Source: Pararhodobacter aggregans
GTDB lineage: Bacteria; Pseudomonadota; Alphaproteobacteria; Rhodobacterales; Rhodobacteraceae
Reading direction: 5' to 3'
NCBI RefSeq assembly: GCF_003075525.1
Contig: NZ_QDDR01000002.1
Span: 434,001-498,000, forward strand
DNA length: 64,000 nt
Shown here: piece after piece, positions 33,581 to 41,794 of the stretch
How the letters are laid out: every line of letters starts with the position of its first letter
How positions within the stretch are numbered: the first letter of the stretch is position 1
The notes under the pieces: model-generated
What the model was told of the DNA's origin: nothing
Seen by the model: the letters and a program-made list of their open reading frames with translations, nothing else
The model's database searches: none
Made by a program: the position numbers and the translations under genes

Positions 33581-34582
33581 TCAGATCAGGCGGCCCATGG
33601 CGCCGGCCACATCGGCCATGCGGCACGAGAAGCCCCATTCGTTGTCATACCAGGCCAGCACCCGCACCGTGCGCTTGCCGACGACCTTGGTCTGGTCGGG
33701 GGCGAAGATCGAGGAATGCGTGGTGTGGTTGAAGTCGATGGAGACCTTGGGCTCGGGGTCATAGGCCAGCACATGGCCCATGGCACCGGCGGCGGCCTCG
33801 CGCATGATCTCGTTCACGTCGGCCACGGTCACGTCCTTGCCGGCGACGAAGGTCAGGTCCACGGCCGAGACGTTCGGCGTGGGGACGCGGATCGCGGTGC
33901 CGTCGAGGCGCCCGGCCAGTTCCGGCAGCACTTCGCCCAGCGCCTTGGCGGCCCCGGTCGAGGTGGGGATCATCGCCATGGCGGCGGCGCGGGCGCGGTA
34001 GAGGTCCTTGTGGCGGCGGTCCAGCGTCGGCTGGTCGCCGGTGTAGCTGTGGATCGTGGTCATGATGCCCGATTCGATGCCGATGGCGTCGTTCAGGACC
34101 TTGGCCAGCGGCGCCAGGCAGTTGGTGGTGCACGACCCGTTCGAGACGACCAGATGCTCGGCGGTCAGCGCGCGGTGGTTCACGCCATAGACGATGGTCT
34201 TGTCGGCGTTCTTGGCGGGCGCCGAGACCAGCACGCGCTTGGCGCCCCGGCCCAGATGCACGGCGGCCTTGTTGCGGTCGTTGAACTTGCCGGTGCATTC
34301 CAGCACCACGTCCACGCCCTGCCAGTCCAGTTCCTCGGGGTTGTAGGTCGACATGACGCGGATCGGGCCGCGGCCCAGGTCCAGCTGGTTGCCTTCGACC
34401 CGGACGGTGCCGGGGAAGCGGCCATGGACCGAATCGTATTTCAAGAGGTGCGCGTTGGTCTCGATCGGGCCGGTCGCATTGATGGCGACGACCTCGACAT
34501 CGTTGCGGGCGCTTTCCGCGATATGGGCCAGCGTGCAGCGGCCAATGCGCCCGAAACCGTTGATACCGATGGTGATGGTCAT
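33581..34582 (-). CDS. gap: Glyceraldehyde-3-phosphate dehydrogenase, NADP-type (GapB-like) residue pattern
   Basis: A 333-residue GAPDH with Cys151 in SNGSCTTNC and all core motifs. The cofactor-selecting position reads VVAINATG, so Ala36 replaces the Asp36 of the first copy. Bacillus GapB, an NADP-dependent gluconeogenic enzyme, has a similar INAS pattern, which suggests this copy prefers NADP(H) and works in gluconeogenesis or carbon fixation. Its promoter carries two operator-like palindromes. It has its own strong terminator. Confidence 0.94.
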   Translation of the reverse strand: MTITIGINGFGRIGRCTLAHIAESARNDVEVVAINATGPIETNAHLLKYDSVHGRFPGTVRVEGNQLDLGRGPIRVMSTYNPEELDWQGVDVVLECTGKFNDRNKAAVHLGRGAKRVLVSAPAKNADKTIVYGVNHRALTAEHLVVSNGSCTTNCLAPLAKVLNDAIGIESGIMTTIHSYTGDQPTLDRRHKDLYRARAAAMAMIPTSTGAAKALGEVLPELAGRLDGTAIRVPTPNVSAVDLTFVAGKDVTVADVNEIMREAAAGAMGHVLAYDPEPKVSIDFNHTTHSSIFAPDQTKVVGKRTVRVLAWYDNEWGFSCRMADVAGAMGRLI

Positions 34583-34714
34583 GGTGTGTCTCCGTCAGGG
34601 GTCGGATGGGCGTCGGGGCGAAGGGGAGGGCGCCGCCGGCCGGGCCGAAGCATGCGCAGGGTATACCGGTTCGAAGATGGCAGAGAAAGGGCGAAAAGCG
34701 ATATTTCGCAAGGC

Positions 34715-34780
34715 GTTAGCGCAAACCGGGGGTTTCCCGCCCCTGTTTGCGTTAACGCCGCGGCCTCGGCTTGGTGTCAA
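34715..34780 (-). promoter_or_regulatory. gap (second copy) promoter with two palindromic operators
   Basis: On the minus strand the -35 is TTGACA (34775-34780). GTTAACGCAAAC (34745-34756) overlaps the -10 position 17-18 bases on. The distance from TTGAC to this palindrome is 18 bases, exactly as at the first gap gene. A second site, GTTTGCGCTAAC (34715-34726), has its centre 30 bases further downstream, about three helical turns, as expected for cooperative binding. Confidence 0.68.
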
Positions 34781-34854
34781 ACACCGCCCGGACCGGCATT
34801 GCATTGCCCCGCGCCAGAACCTAAGAGGGCGCCACGAGTCAACCACCGGGGCAT

Positions 34855-35142
34855 GTGGTGTTTCTGGCACTGGCCATTCTCTATCTGTTCGTCCTGAACG
34901 CCGCGGCCTATCTCGCCTTCGCCCGTGACAAGGCGGCGGCGATCGAGGGGCGGCGCCGGATCTCCGAGGACCGGCTGCTGGCGCTGGCCTTCCTCGGCGG
35001 CTCGATCGGCGCGAAAGTGGCGCAGATGGCGCTGCGCCACAAGATCCGCAAGGAACCCTTCCGCCAGCAGCTCAACGGCATCATCGCCGTGCAGATCGTG
35101 GCGCTGGCGGCGGTCTTTGCCCTTTCCTACATGGCCCGTTAG
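34855..35142 (+). CDS. DUF1294 small membrane protein
   Basis: A 95-residue protein with an N-terminal helix (FLALAILYLFVLNAAAYLAF), the conserved cytosolic DKAAAIEGRRRISEDRLLALAFLGGSIGA of DUF1294, and a C-terminal helix (IIAVQIVALAAVFALSYMA). The function is unknown. The start codon is GTG (34855 or the adjacent GTG 34858). The stop overlaps the stop of the convergent aldolase gene by four bases. Confidence 0.82.
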   Translation: MVFLALAILYLFVLNAAAYLAFARDKAAAIEGRRRISEDRLLALAFLGGSIGAKVAQMALRHKIRKEPFRQQLNGIIAVQIVALAAVFALSYMAR

Positions 35143-36191
35143 AGCGCGGCTTTCAGCAGCGACAGGAACTGGTCGATCTGCGCCGCACTCGTCGACCACG
35201 AGGTCACGAGCCTGCATTGCTGCGGATGCGCGGGACCGGCGCCGTCGGGGGGCGGCGCGGGCCAGTCGTAATAGACCGCACCCGCGGCCCTGAGCGCCTG
35301 ATGCGCCGCCAGCGGGAATTCCGCAAACAGGATGTTGCCGCCCCGCGGATGCACCAGCCGCACGCCCGCCGCGATCAGCCCCGCTTGCAGACGCTCGGCC
35401 GCGGCATTGGCCTTGCCGGCCAGATCGAGCCACAGGTCATCCGTCAGATAGGCGTCCATCTGCGCGCTGAGATAGCGGTGCTTGGAGAAAAGATGCCCGC
35501 CGCGCTTGCGCCTGAGTTCGAATTCCCAGGCCTTCGCCGGATCGAAGAAGATCACCGCCTCGACCCCCATCAGGCCGTTCTTGGTGCCGCCGAAGGACAC
35601 GACATCGACGCCAGCCTTCCAGGTCATCTCGGCGGGGGTGCAGCCCTCGGCCACCAGCGCATTGGTGAAGCGCGCGCCGTCGAGATGCACGGCCAGACCC
35701 TTGGCCTTGGCCATGCCCGCCAGCCGGGCAATCTCGGCCACCGTGTAGCGTGCGCCGCGTTCGGTGAGGTTGGTCAGCGACAGAAGGCCCGGCTGCGGGT
35801 GGTGCACGCCGCTGTGCATCGCCGCCAGCACCTGCGCGAAGGCCTCGGCGTCGATCTTGGCGTCGGCGCCTTCCAGCAGCGTGAGCTTGGCGCCGCCCGC
35901 GAAGAATTCGGGCGCGTTGCACTCGTCCTCCTCGATATGGGCGTGGCGGTGGCAATAGATCTGGCTCCAGGGCTGCACATAGGTGGCGATGGCCAGCGAA
36001 TTGGCGGCGGTGCCGGTGGCGACCAGATAGACCGCGGCCTCGGGCGCCTCGAAGATCCGGCGGATCTTGGCCCGGACGCTGTCCATCAGCGTGTCGGCGC
36101 CATAACCCAGCGCATAGCCCTCACTGGCCTGCGTCAGCGCGGCGAGGACCGGGGCAGGGATGCCGGAGGTGTTGTCAGAGGCGAAAAACAT
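35139..36191 (-). CDS. Low-specificity L-threonine aldolase
   Basis: PLP enzyme of 350 residues that splits L-threonine or L-allo-threonine to glycine and acetaldehyde. It opens FFASDNTSGIPAPVL, has the cofactor-binding VHLDGARFTNA (Asp) block and the Schiff-base Lys204 in SFGGTKNGLMG. The length is usual. It could equally be a phenylserine or other beta-hydroxy-amino-acid aldolase. Its start shares one base with the stop of the upstream cysteine-cluster gene. Confidence 0.92.
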   Translation of the reverse strand: MFFASDNTSGIPAPVLAALTQASEGYALGYGADTLMDSVRAKIRRIFEAPEAAVYLVATGTAANSLAIATYVQPWSQIYCHRHAHIEEDECNAPEFFAGGAKLTLLEGADAKIDAEAFAQVLAAMHSGVHHPQPGLLSLTNLTERGARYTVAEIARLAGMAKAKGLAVHLDGARFTNALVAEGCTPAEMTWKAGVDVVSFGGTKNGLMGVEAVIFFDPAKAWEFELRRKRGGHLFSKHRYLSAQMDAYLTDDLWLDLAGKANAAAERLQAGLIAAGVRLVHPRGGNILFAEFPLAAHQALRAAGAVYYDWPAPPPDGAGPAHPQQCRLVTSWSTSAAQIDQFLSLLKAAL

Positions 36192-36652
36192 CAGATTTCC
36201 TCGTCGATGATGTAGTCTTCCCAGTCTTCCTCGGGGATCTCGAACTCGCCGAGGGTCTGGCCCTGCACCGAATGGCCGCCCTCATGCACCGTCGCCGCAC
36301 TGCCCGAGACGAGCGGGTGCCAGTCGGCCAGCCCGCGCCCCTCGTTCAGCCGCCGGTAAGCGCAGGATTTCGGCATCCAGTAGGAAATGTCGGCCAGCGT
36401 GTCCGGCGTCAGCACCACGCATTCGGGCACGATGCTCTTGCGGACCGCGTAGTTCGCGCATTGGCAGGTCGCGTCGTCGAAGAGGCGGCAGGCGATGCGG
36501 GTGAACCAGACCTCGCCGGTATCCGCATCCTCCAGCTTGTTGAGGCAGCATTTGCCGCAGCCGTCGCAGAGCGCTTCCCATTCGGCGGGGGTCATCTTGT
36601 TCAGCGGCACGCGTTCCCAGAAACGCGGCCTGAGAGTGGGGGTCTTGGCCAT
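36191..36652 (-). CDS. YcgN-type cysteine-cluster protein
   Basis: A 153-residue protein with the YcgN family start (RFWERVPLNKMTPAEWEALCDGCGKCCLNKLED) and eight or more conserved cysteines in CDGCGKCC, ACRLFDDATCQCANY and PECVVLTPD. They probably bind iron or zinc. DISYWMPKSCAYRRLNEGR is the usual C-terminal block. The function is unknown. It is coupled by a one-base overlap to the threonine aldolase downstream. Confidence 0.9.
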   Translation of the reverse strand: MAKTPTLRPRFWERVPLNKMTPAEWEALCDGCGKCCLNKLEDADTGEVWFTRIACRLFDDATCQCANYAVRKSIVPECVVLTPDTLADISYWMPKSCAYRRLNEGRGLADWHPLVSGSAATVHEGGHSVQGQTLGEFEIPEEDWEDYIIDEEI

Positions 36653-36690
36653 GGCGCGACCCTAGCGTTTCACGCGCGAAAGGAAAGGGG

Positions 36691-37272
36691 TCAGAGCGTG
36701 AAGCGCATGAGCGGCCGGTTGGGTTTCTGGCGGGCGACGGTCGCGAAGCCGGCCCTTTCGAAGACCGCGGTCGAGCCGACGAAGAGGCCGACGGATTTCG
36801 ACTGCTTGGCCTGATCCATCGGGCTTGCCTCCAGCACCCTTGCGCCCTGTGCCCGGGCGTGGTCGATCCCGGCCTCGACCATCACCTGACTGAGGCCCCG
36901 GCCGCGCGCCTTCGGGCGCAGGAAGAAGCAGGTGATGGCCCAGACGGCGGGGTCGTCGGCGGGCGCATCGGGCAGAGGGGTCGAAGAGCGGCGGGGATTG
37001 TTCCACTGCGGCACCTCGGCGCGCGGGCCGATCTGCATCCAGCCCTGCGGCTCGCCGTCGAGATAGAGCAGCAGCCCGGGGGGCGGCCCCTCGGCGATCT
37101 TGCCCAGCATGAGGTCGCGCTTCTGATCCCCGCTCATTGCCGCGCGGGTCTTGGGCGGCAGGCGGAAATAGGTGCACCAACAGCCGTAGCAGGCGCCGCT
37201 CGGCCCCATGACAGTCAGGAAATCGTCCCGGTATTCGGGGGTCAGCGGGCGGAGGATCAGGGCGTCGGGCAT
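36691..37272 (-). CDS. GNAT-family N-acetyltransferase
   Basis: A 193-residue protein with the acetyl-CoA motif as FFLRPKARGRGLSQVMVEAGIDHAR (about residues 117-141) and a C-terminal beta strand (FERAGFATVARQKPNRPLM). The Cys/Trp-rich CYGCWCTYFRLPP near residue 27 is typical of one uncharacterised GNAT subgroup. The substrate is unknown. ATG 37272 is chosen because the fold starts at ALILRPL. Confidence 0.85.
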   Translation of the reverse strand: MPDALILRPLTPEYRDDFLTVMGPSGACYGCWCTYFRLPPKTRAAMSGDQKRDLMLGKIAEGPPPGLLLYLDGEPQGWMQIGPRAEVPQWNNPRRSSTPLPDAPADDPAVWAITCFFLRPKARGRGLSQVMVEAGIDHARAQGARVLEASPMDQAKQSKSVGLFVGSTAVFERAGFATVARQKPNRPLMRFTL

Positions 37273-37322
37273 GGTGTTTCCTCGCGGATGTTCCGCAAGT
37301 GTTCTGCCTGACGCCCGCGCTG

Positions 37323-38249
37323 TCAACCCCGGGCGAGGATCGCCCGCGCCCGCTCGCTGTCGGCGTCCATCTGCTCGATCAGCGCCTGCAGCCCGTCGAA
37401 TTTGGCCTCGGGCCGCAGATATTCGACCAAAGCGACCGACAGGTGTTGCCCGTAAAGGTCGCCTGCGAAATCAAAGAGATGCACCTCGAAATTCGGCTTG
37501 TTCTCGCCGAACATCGGCCTGACGCCAAGGCTGGCCACCCCGTCATAGAAGCCCCGATGCGGGCCGCCCAGAACCTCGACCTTGACGGCATAGACGCCGA
37601 GGCGGGGCAGGTGCAGCCCCTCGACCGCCATGTTCGCCGTGGGATAGCCCAGCGCCCGGCCGCGCTTTTCGCCGTGCAGGACCTCGCCGTCGATGCGGTG
37701 GTAATGGCCCAGCATGTCGGCCGCGTCCTGCACCCGGCCCTCGGCCAGCGCGGTGCGGATCGCGGTCGACGAGATCGCGCCGTCCTCGCCGCCGACCAGC
37801 GGCTGGTTCGTCACGTCAAAGCCGAAGCGGCGGCCCAGTTCCTGCAGCACCGCGGCGGTTCCGGCGCGGCCCTTGCCGAACTGGAAATCGGCGCCGACCA
37901 CGACATGGGTGATGCCCAGCCCCTCGACCAGAACCTCGCGCGTGAAATCCTCGGGCGTGAGCCCGGCCAGATCGCGGGTGAAAGGCAGTTCGTAAAGCCG
38001 CGAGACGCCCAGCTTCGCCAGCCGGTTCTGCCGCGCCTCGGCGTTCATCAGCCGGAACGGGGGCGCGTCGGGGGCAAAGACCTGCCGGGGATGCGGCTCG
38101 AAGGTGATGACGCCCAGCGGCACGTCCGGGCGGCGCGCCGCGTCGATCACCGCCTGATGGCCGCGATGGACGCCGTCGAAATTGCCCATCGCCACCGAGG
38201 CGCCCTTCAGCGCCGGGTCGATGTCGGTCCAGGTGGTGATGATCTGCAT
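37323..38249 (-). CDS. ribF: Bifunctional riboflavin kinase / FMN adenylyltransferase
   Basis: A 308-residue enzyme that makes FMN then FAD. The N-terminal nucleotidyltransferase domain (1-180) has AMGNFDGVHRGHQAVI and the ISSTAIR block; the C-terminal kinase domain (about 185-305) has GRALGYPTANM and the metal-site PxxGVYAV region (LPRLGVYAVKVEV). The length and order are those of bacterial RibF. It is followed downstream by the acetyltransferase. Confidence 0.96.
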   Translation of the reverse strand: MQIITTWTDIDPALKGASVAMGNFDGVHRGHQAVIDAARRPDVPLGVITFEPHPRQVFAPDAPPFRLMNAEARQNRLAKLGVSRLYELPFTRDLAGLTPEDFTREVLVEGLGITHVVVGADFQFGKGRAGTAAVLQELGRRFGFDVTNQPLVGGEDGAISSTAIRTALAEGRVQDAADMLGHYHRIDGEVLHGEKRGRALGYPTANMAVEGLHLPRLGVYAVKVEVLGGPHRGFYDGVASLGVRPMFGENKPNFEVHLFDFAGDLYGQHLSVALVEYLRPEAKFDGLQALIEQMDADSERARAILARG

Positions 38250-38285
38250 TCTGCCCCGCGGCCCGGTCGCGCCGGGCGCGACACG

Positions 38286-38744
38286 TCAGTCGAACTTGCG
38301 GCTGGGCGCCAGAACCAGCGCTTCGCCCTTCAGGACGGTGGTATTGCCCACAAGGCACCGACAATCAAGGGTGACGCGGCGCTTGGCGTAATCGATCTCG
38401 CGCACCGAGACCTCGGCCGTGACCACATCGCCCGGACGCACCGGGGCCAGGAACTTGAGGCTCTGGCCCAGATAGATCGTGCCATGACCCGGCAGCTGCT
38501 CGCCGATCACCGCCGAGATCAGGCCCGCGGTCAGCATCCCGTGGGCGATGCGCCCCTCGAAGATCGTGTCGCGGGCATATTCGTCGTCCAGATGCACCGG
38601 GTTGCGGTCGGTCGAGACCTCGGCGAACAGCTCGATGTCGCGGTCGGTGATTTCCTTGCGCAGATGGCGCATGAGACCGACCTCGAGATCCTCGATGCAG
38701 ATCGTGCCGCGGGGCAGGTTGTCGTTCGGGCGGATGTCGAGCAT
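38286..38744 (-). CDS. MaoC-like hot-dog dehydratase
   Basis: A 152-residue hot-dog-fold protein. The (R)-hydratase motif is present as FAEVSTDRNPVHLDDEYA (Asp and His of the catalytic pair) followed by RIAHGMLTAGLISAVIGEQLPG. Such proteins hydrate enoyl-CoA or enoyl-ACP. The length fits single-domain PhaJ/MaoC proteins. The start is uncertain: ATG 38744 has GGAAA upstream and matches the family; ATG 38771 is possible. Confidence 0.85.
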   Translation of the reverse strand: MLDIRPNDNLPRGTICIEDLEVGLMRHLRKEITDRDIELFAEVSTDRNPVHLDDEYARDTIFEGRIAHGMLTAGLISAVIGEQLPGHGTIYLGQSLKFLAPVRPGDVVTAEVSVREIDYAKRRVTLDCRCLVGNTTVLKGEALVLAPSRKFD

Positions 38745-38980
38745 GGCGCTTTTTCCGGGCTGATTTCCCATGGGAGACTCATGGTTTCGCTGCAATGCAA
38801 CATAGCCCGTCCGGCGCGGTGCGGCAAGATGCTTGGGTAATTAATGTTCAATCATTGCCAAAAAGTCGCAACTTAATTGCTTGTCCATTTGCCCGGCCCC
38901 GGGGTAATTTCCGCGACAACACGCAACACGTGTGGAAATCCCCGCGCCGAGCGGCTAGCCAAGGCGCCGAGGAGATTTCC

Positions 38981-40177
38981 ATGCAGCGCCGAGAACGAAC
39001 CGCCTGGGCCGCCGTGGCCCTGATCACGCTGGCCGGTGCCATGGCTTCGGCCCAGGTCGGCAAGCTGCCGCCCGCCCTGCCGCTGATCCGCGAGGAGCTG
39101 GGCTTCGGTCTGGTCGCCGGTGGCTTCGTCCTTTCGGTCTTCAACGTGCTGGGGATGAGCATCGCCGTGCTGGTCGGCGGTCTGGCCGAGCGGATCGGCC
39201 GGGCGCGGATGGTGGGCTTCGGCTTTGCCTCGATCATGGCGGGCTCGGCGCTTGGCGCGCTGGCGCCCGATATCGCCGTCCTGATGGCCAGCCGCCTGGT
39301 CGAGGGTGTCGGCTTCGTCGCCATCACCGTGGCCTTGCCCTATGCGATGGTTGCGGCCTCGGCGCCGCGCGATCAGGGCATGGTGCTGGGGATCTGGAGC
39401 ATCTACCACCCGACCGGCATGGCGGCGACGATGCTGCTGGCGCCGGTGGCGCTGCAGTCGGTCGGCTGGCGGGGCCTGTGGTGGATCATCGCCGCGCTGG
39501 TGCCGCTGGTGGCCTGGGCCGTGCTGCGGCAGATGCGGCGGCTGGAGCTGCCGCCGCCCTCGCAGACACCGTTCCTGACGCTGGCGCGCGAGGCGATGGG
39601 CGTGCGGGGGCTGCAATGGGTGGCGCTGGTCTTTTTCGCCTATGCCTTCCAATGGGTGACGCTGATGGCCTGGCTGCCGACCTTCCTGACCGAGAGTGTC
39701 GGCGCTGACCTCGCCTTCGCCGCGTTGATGACGGCGCTGGTGGTGCTCATCAACGTGCCGGGCTGCCTGTTCGGCGGCGCGCTGGTGCGGCGGGGCTTCC
39801 GGCCGGGGCCGATGATCCTGACCGGCACGGGCATCATGGCGCTGTGCACGCTGGGGATCTTCCTGCCCGGCCCGCCGGTCGGTGTCAGGCTGGCGCTGTG
39901 TCTGGTGTTTTCCTTCTGGGGCGGGCTGGTGCCGCCGGCGCTGTTTACCAGCGTGCCGCGCTTCGCGCCCTCGATCCGCCATGTCAGCGCCGGCAACGGC
40001 ATGCTGATGCAGGGCTCGGCGCTGGGGCAGTTCATCGGCGCGCCGCTGGTCGCGGCTGCCGTCGCCATCGGCGGCGGCAACTGGGTCTGGGCGCTGGTGC
40101 CGATGCTGGCCTTCTGCGTGCTGACCGCGCTGGGGGGGCTGATGCTGGGCCGCCAGCCCGCCCCGTCAGGCCCTTAG
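38981..40177 (+). CDS. MFS transporter (CynX/NimT-like)
   Basis: Twelve-helix carrier of 398 residues with the loop 2-3 signature as GGLAERIGRARMVGFGF and a short central loop. The overall form resembles the cyanate/nitroimidazole (CynX/NimT) group; the substrate is unknown. GGAG at 38971-38974 sets ATG 38981. The 236-base divergent gap before it is unusually AT-rich for this genome (38839-38885) and probably holds the promoters of both this gene and the MaoC gene. Confidence 0.86.
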   Translation: MQRRERTAWAAVALITLAGAMASAQVGKLPPALPLIREELGFGLVAGGFVLSVFNVLGMSIAVLVGGLAERIGRARMVGFGFASIMAGSALGALAPDIAVLMASRLVEGVGFVAITVALPYAMVAASAPRDQGMVLGIWSIYHPTGMAATMLLAPVALQSVGWRGLWWIIAALVPLVAWAVLRQMRRLELPPPSQTPFLTLAREAMGVRGLQWVALVFFAYAFQWVTLMAWLPTFLTESVGADLAFAALMTALVVLINVPGCLFGGALVRRGFRPGPMILTGTGIMALCTLGIFLPGPPVGVRLALCLVFSFWGGLVPPALFTSVPRFAPSIRHVSAGNGMLMQGSALGQFIGAPLVAAAVAIGGGNWVWALVPMLAFCVLTALGGLMLGRQPAPSGP

Positions 40178-40740
40178 GCGCGGATCGTCTTCAGGGCCTT
40201 GGCCCATTTGGCGGTCTCGTCCAGCATCAGGGTCAGGCCTTCGACCATCTTCTCGTTGCCGGTGAAGACGCCCTTGTCGTCGATGTGGTTGGCGAACATC
40301 GGCAGCGGCACCGATTGCGGCACGGCCATCACGCCCATGTTGCCCAGAAGGCCCCGCAGCACCTGCGACGAGCGCAGCCCGCCCGAGATCCCGCCATAGG
40401 AGACGACGCCCGCCGCCTTGTATTTCCATTCCTGGCTCAGGCACTGGATGGCGTTGACCAGCGCGGCCGGGGCGAAGAAATCGTATTCCGGGGTGACAAA
40501 GACGAAGGCGTCGGCGGCCTCGATGGCCTTGCTCCAGCGTTTGGTGTGCTCGTGCTGGTAATCCTTCATCGCCGGGTGCTTGGGCTCGTCCAGAAGCGGC
40601 AGCTCCATATCGGCGAGGTCGATCGCGGTCACCTTGAGGCCGGACTGGCCGCGGGCGACCTCGGCCACCCATTGGGCGACGGCGGGGCCCTTGCGGCCGG
40701 GACGGGTGGAGCCGGTGATGATGGCGAGGGTCAGGGTCAT
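40174..40740 (-). CDS. NAD(P)H-dependent FMN reductase family protein
   Basis: A 188-residue flavodoxin-like reductase with the FMN loop LAIITGSTRPGRKGPAV (residues 4-20), FVTPEYDFFAPAALVNAI in the middle and SYGGISGG after it. It is a distant relative of the gene at 124-711, sharing order but not close sequence. The substrate is unknown. The stop overlaps that of the MFS gene by four bases. Confidence 0.9.
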   Translation of the reverse strand: MTLTLAIITGSTRPGRKGPAVAQWVAEVARGQSGLKVTAIDLADMELPLLDEPKHPAMKDYQHEHTKRWSKAIEAADAFVFVTPEYDFFAPAALVNAIQCLSQEWKYKAAGVVSYGGISGGLRSSQVLRGLLGNMGVMAVPQSVPLPMFANHIDDKGVFTGNEKMVEGLTLMLDETAKWAKALKTIRA

Positions 40741-40807
40741 GGGCGTTCCGTTTCTGTGGCGGGTGATTGGGTCACGAGGTAATGCCGGGCCGGGTCACAG
40801 CAAGGGC

Positions 40808-41689
40808 TCAGCGCAACCGGCCCATGCTGTAGCGGGGCGAAAGCCCGATTTCCGCGAGCCAGGCGTCGAGGAGCGCTGCATCCGGCGCCTCGGAATCGGC
40901 GCCGAACCGCGCCGCTTCCAGCCCGCCGGTGATGAAGAGCGCGTCGATCCCCTCGGCCTGGGCGCCCCTGATGTCGGTGCGGAATCCGTCGCCGATGGCC
41001 AGCACCGCGTCATTGTCGACGCTGATGCCCTTGTCGGCCAGCGCGCTGCGGGCGGTGTCGTAGACCGGCGGATAGGGCTTGCCGAACTGCAGGACCTCGC
41101 CGCCCATTTCGGCGTAAAGCTCGGCCAGCGCGCCCGCGCAGTAAATTCGGGTCTCGCCGAAATCCACCACCAGATCGGGGTTGGCGCAGAGCATCTTCAG
41201 CCCCCGCACCTTGGCCGACAGGAACCGGCCGCGGTAATCCTCGGGGGTTTCGTTGAACTCGTCGAAAGGGCCGGTGCAGATGATGCCCTCGGCCTCGTCC
41301 AGACTGACGCGCTCGATGGGCGGCTGGTCCTGCAGCCAGTCGGGGATCAGGCTGAACAGATCCTCGTCCTTGCCCGGCCCGAGGTGCCAGAGCTTGCGCC
41401 CCGCCGCGCCCTGCAGCATCGCCACCTGCGTCGCATCGCCCGAGGCGGCGATCGCGTCATAGGCGTCTTCCGGCAGGCCCATCTGGTCGAGCCTGCGCTT
41501 CACCGCATGCCTGGTGCGCGGCGCGTTGGTCAGAAGGACCACGGCGCCGCCCTTCCTGCGGAACGCCTGCAACGCGGAAACCGCCTGCGGGAACAGGGCC
41601 TTGCCGTTATGCAGGCACCCCCAGAGGTCGCAATAGAGCACGTCATAGGGGGCGGAAATCTCGGCGAGCGAGGCGATGATCCGGGTCAA
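40808..41689 (-). CDS. HAD-superfamily hydrolase, TIGR01459 type, TTG start
   Basis: A 293-residue phosphatase-like protein of the class IIA HAD group. Motif I is DLWGCLHNG (residues 20-28), motif II follows as VVLLTNAPRT, and motif III/IV is FGKPYPPVYD ... AIGDGFRTDIRGAQ. The first Asp is present but the second motif I position is Trp-Gly rather than the usual DxD, as is normal in this subgroup. The substrate is unknown. The start is TTG at 41689: GGAGG lies 5 bases upstream, the product begins TRIIASLAE, and there is no ATG nearby. Confidence 0.85.
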   Translation of the reverse strand: MTRIIASLAEISAPYDVLYCDLWGCLHNGKALFPQAVSALQAFRRKGGAVVLLTNAPRTRHAVKRRLDQMGLPEDAYDAIAASGDATQVAMLQGAAGRKLWHLGPGKDEDLFSLIPDWLQDQPPIERVSLDEAEGIICTGPFDEFNETPEDYRGRFLSAKVRGLKMLCANPDLVVDFGETRIYCAGALAELYAEMGGEVLQFGKPYPPVYDTARSALADKGISVDNDAVLAIGDGFRTDIRGAQAEGIDALFITGGLEAARFGADSEAPDAALLDAWLAEIGLSPRYSMGRLR

Positions 41690-41794
41690 GGGTTCCTCCG
41701 GGAGCGTTGAAGTCTTGGGGGCGTTGACGGCAGGCAGAGGGGGTTTATCCTTCCGGGCGCAAGGGGGCAACGCCCCGTATCCGAAGGAAACGCG

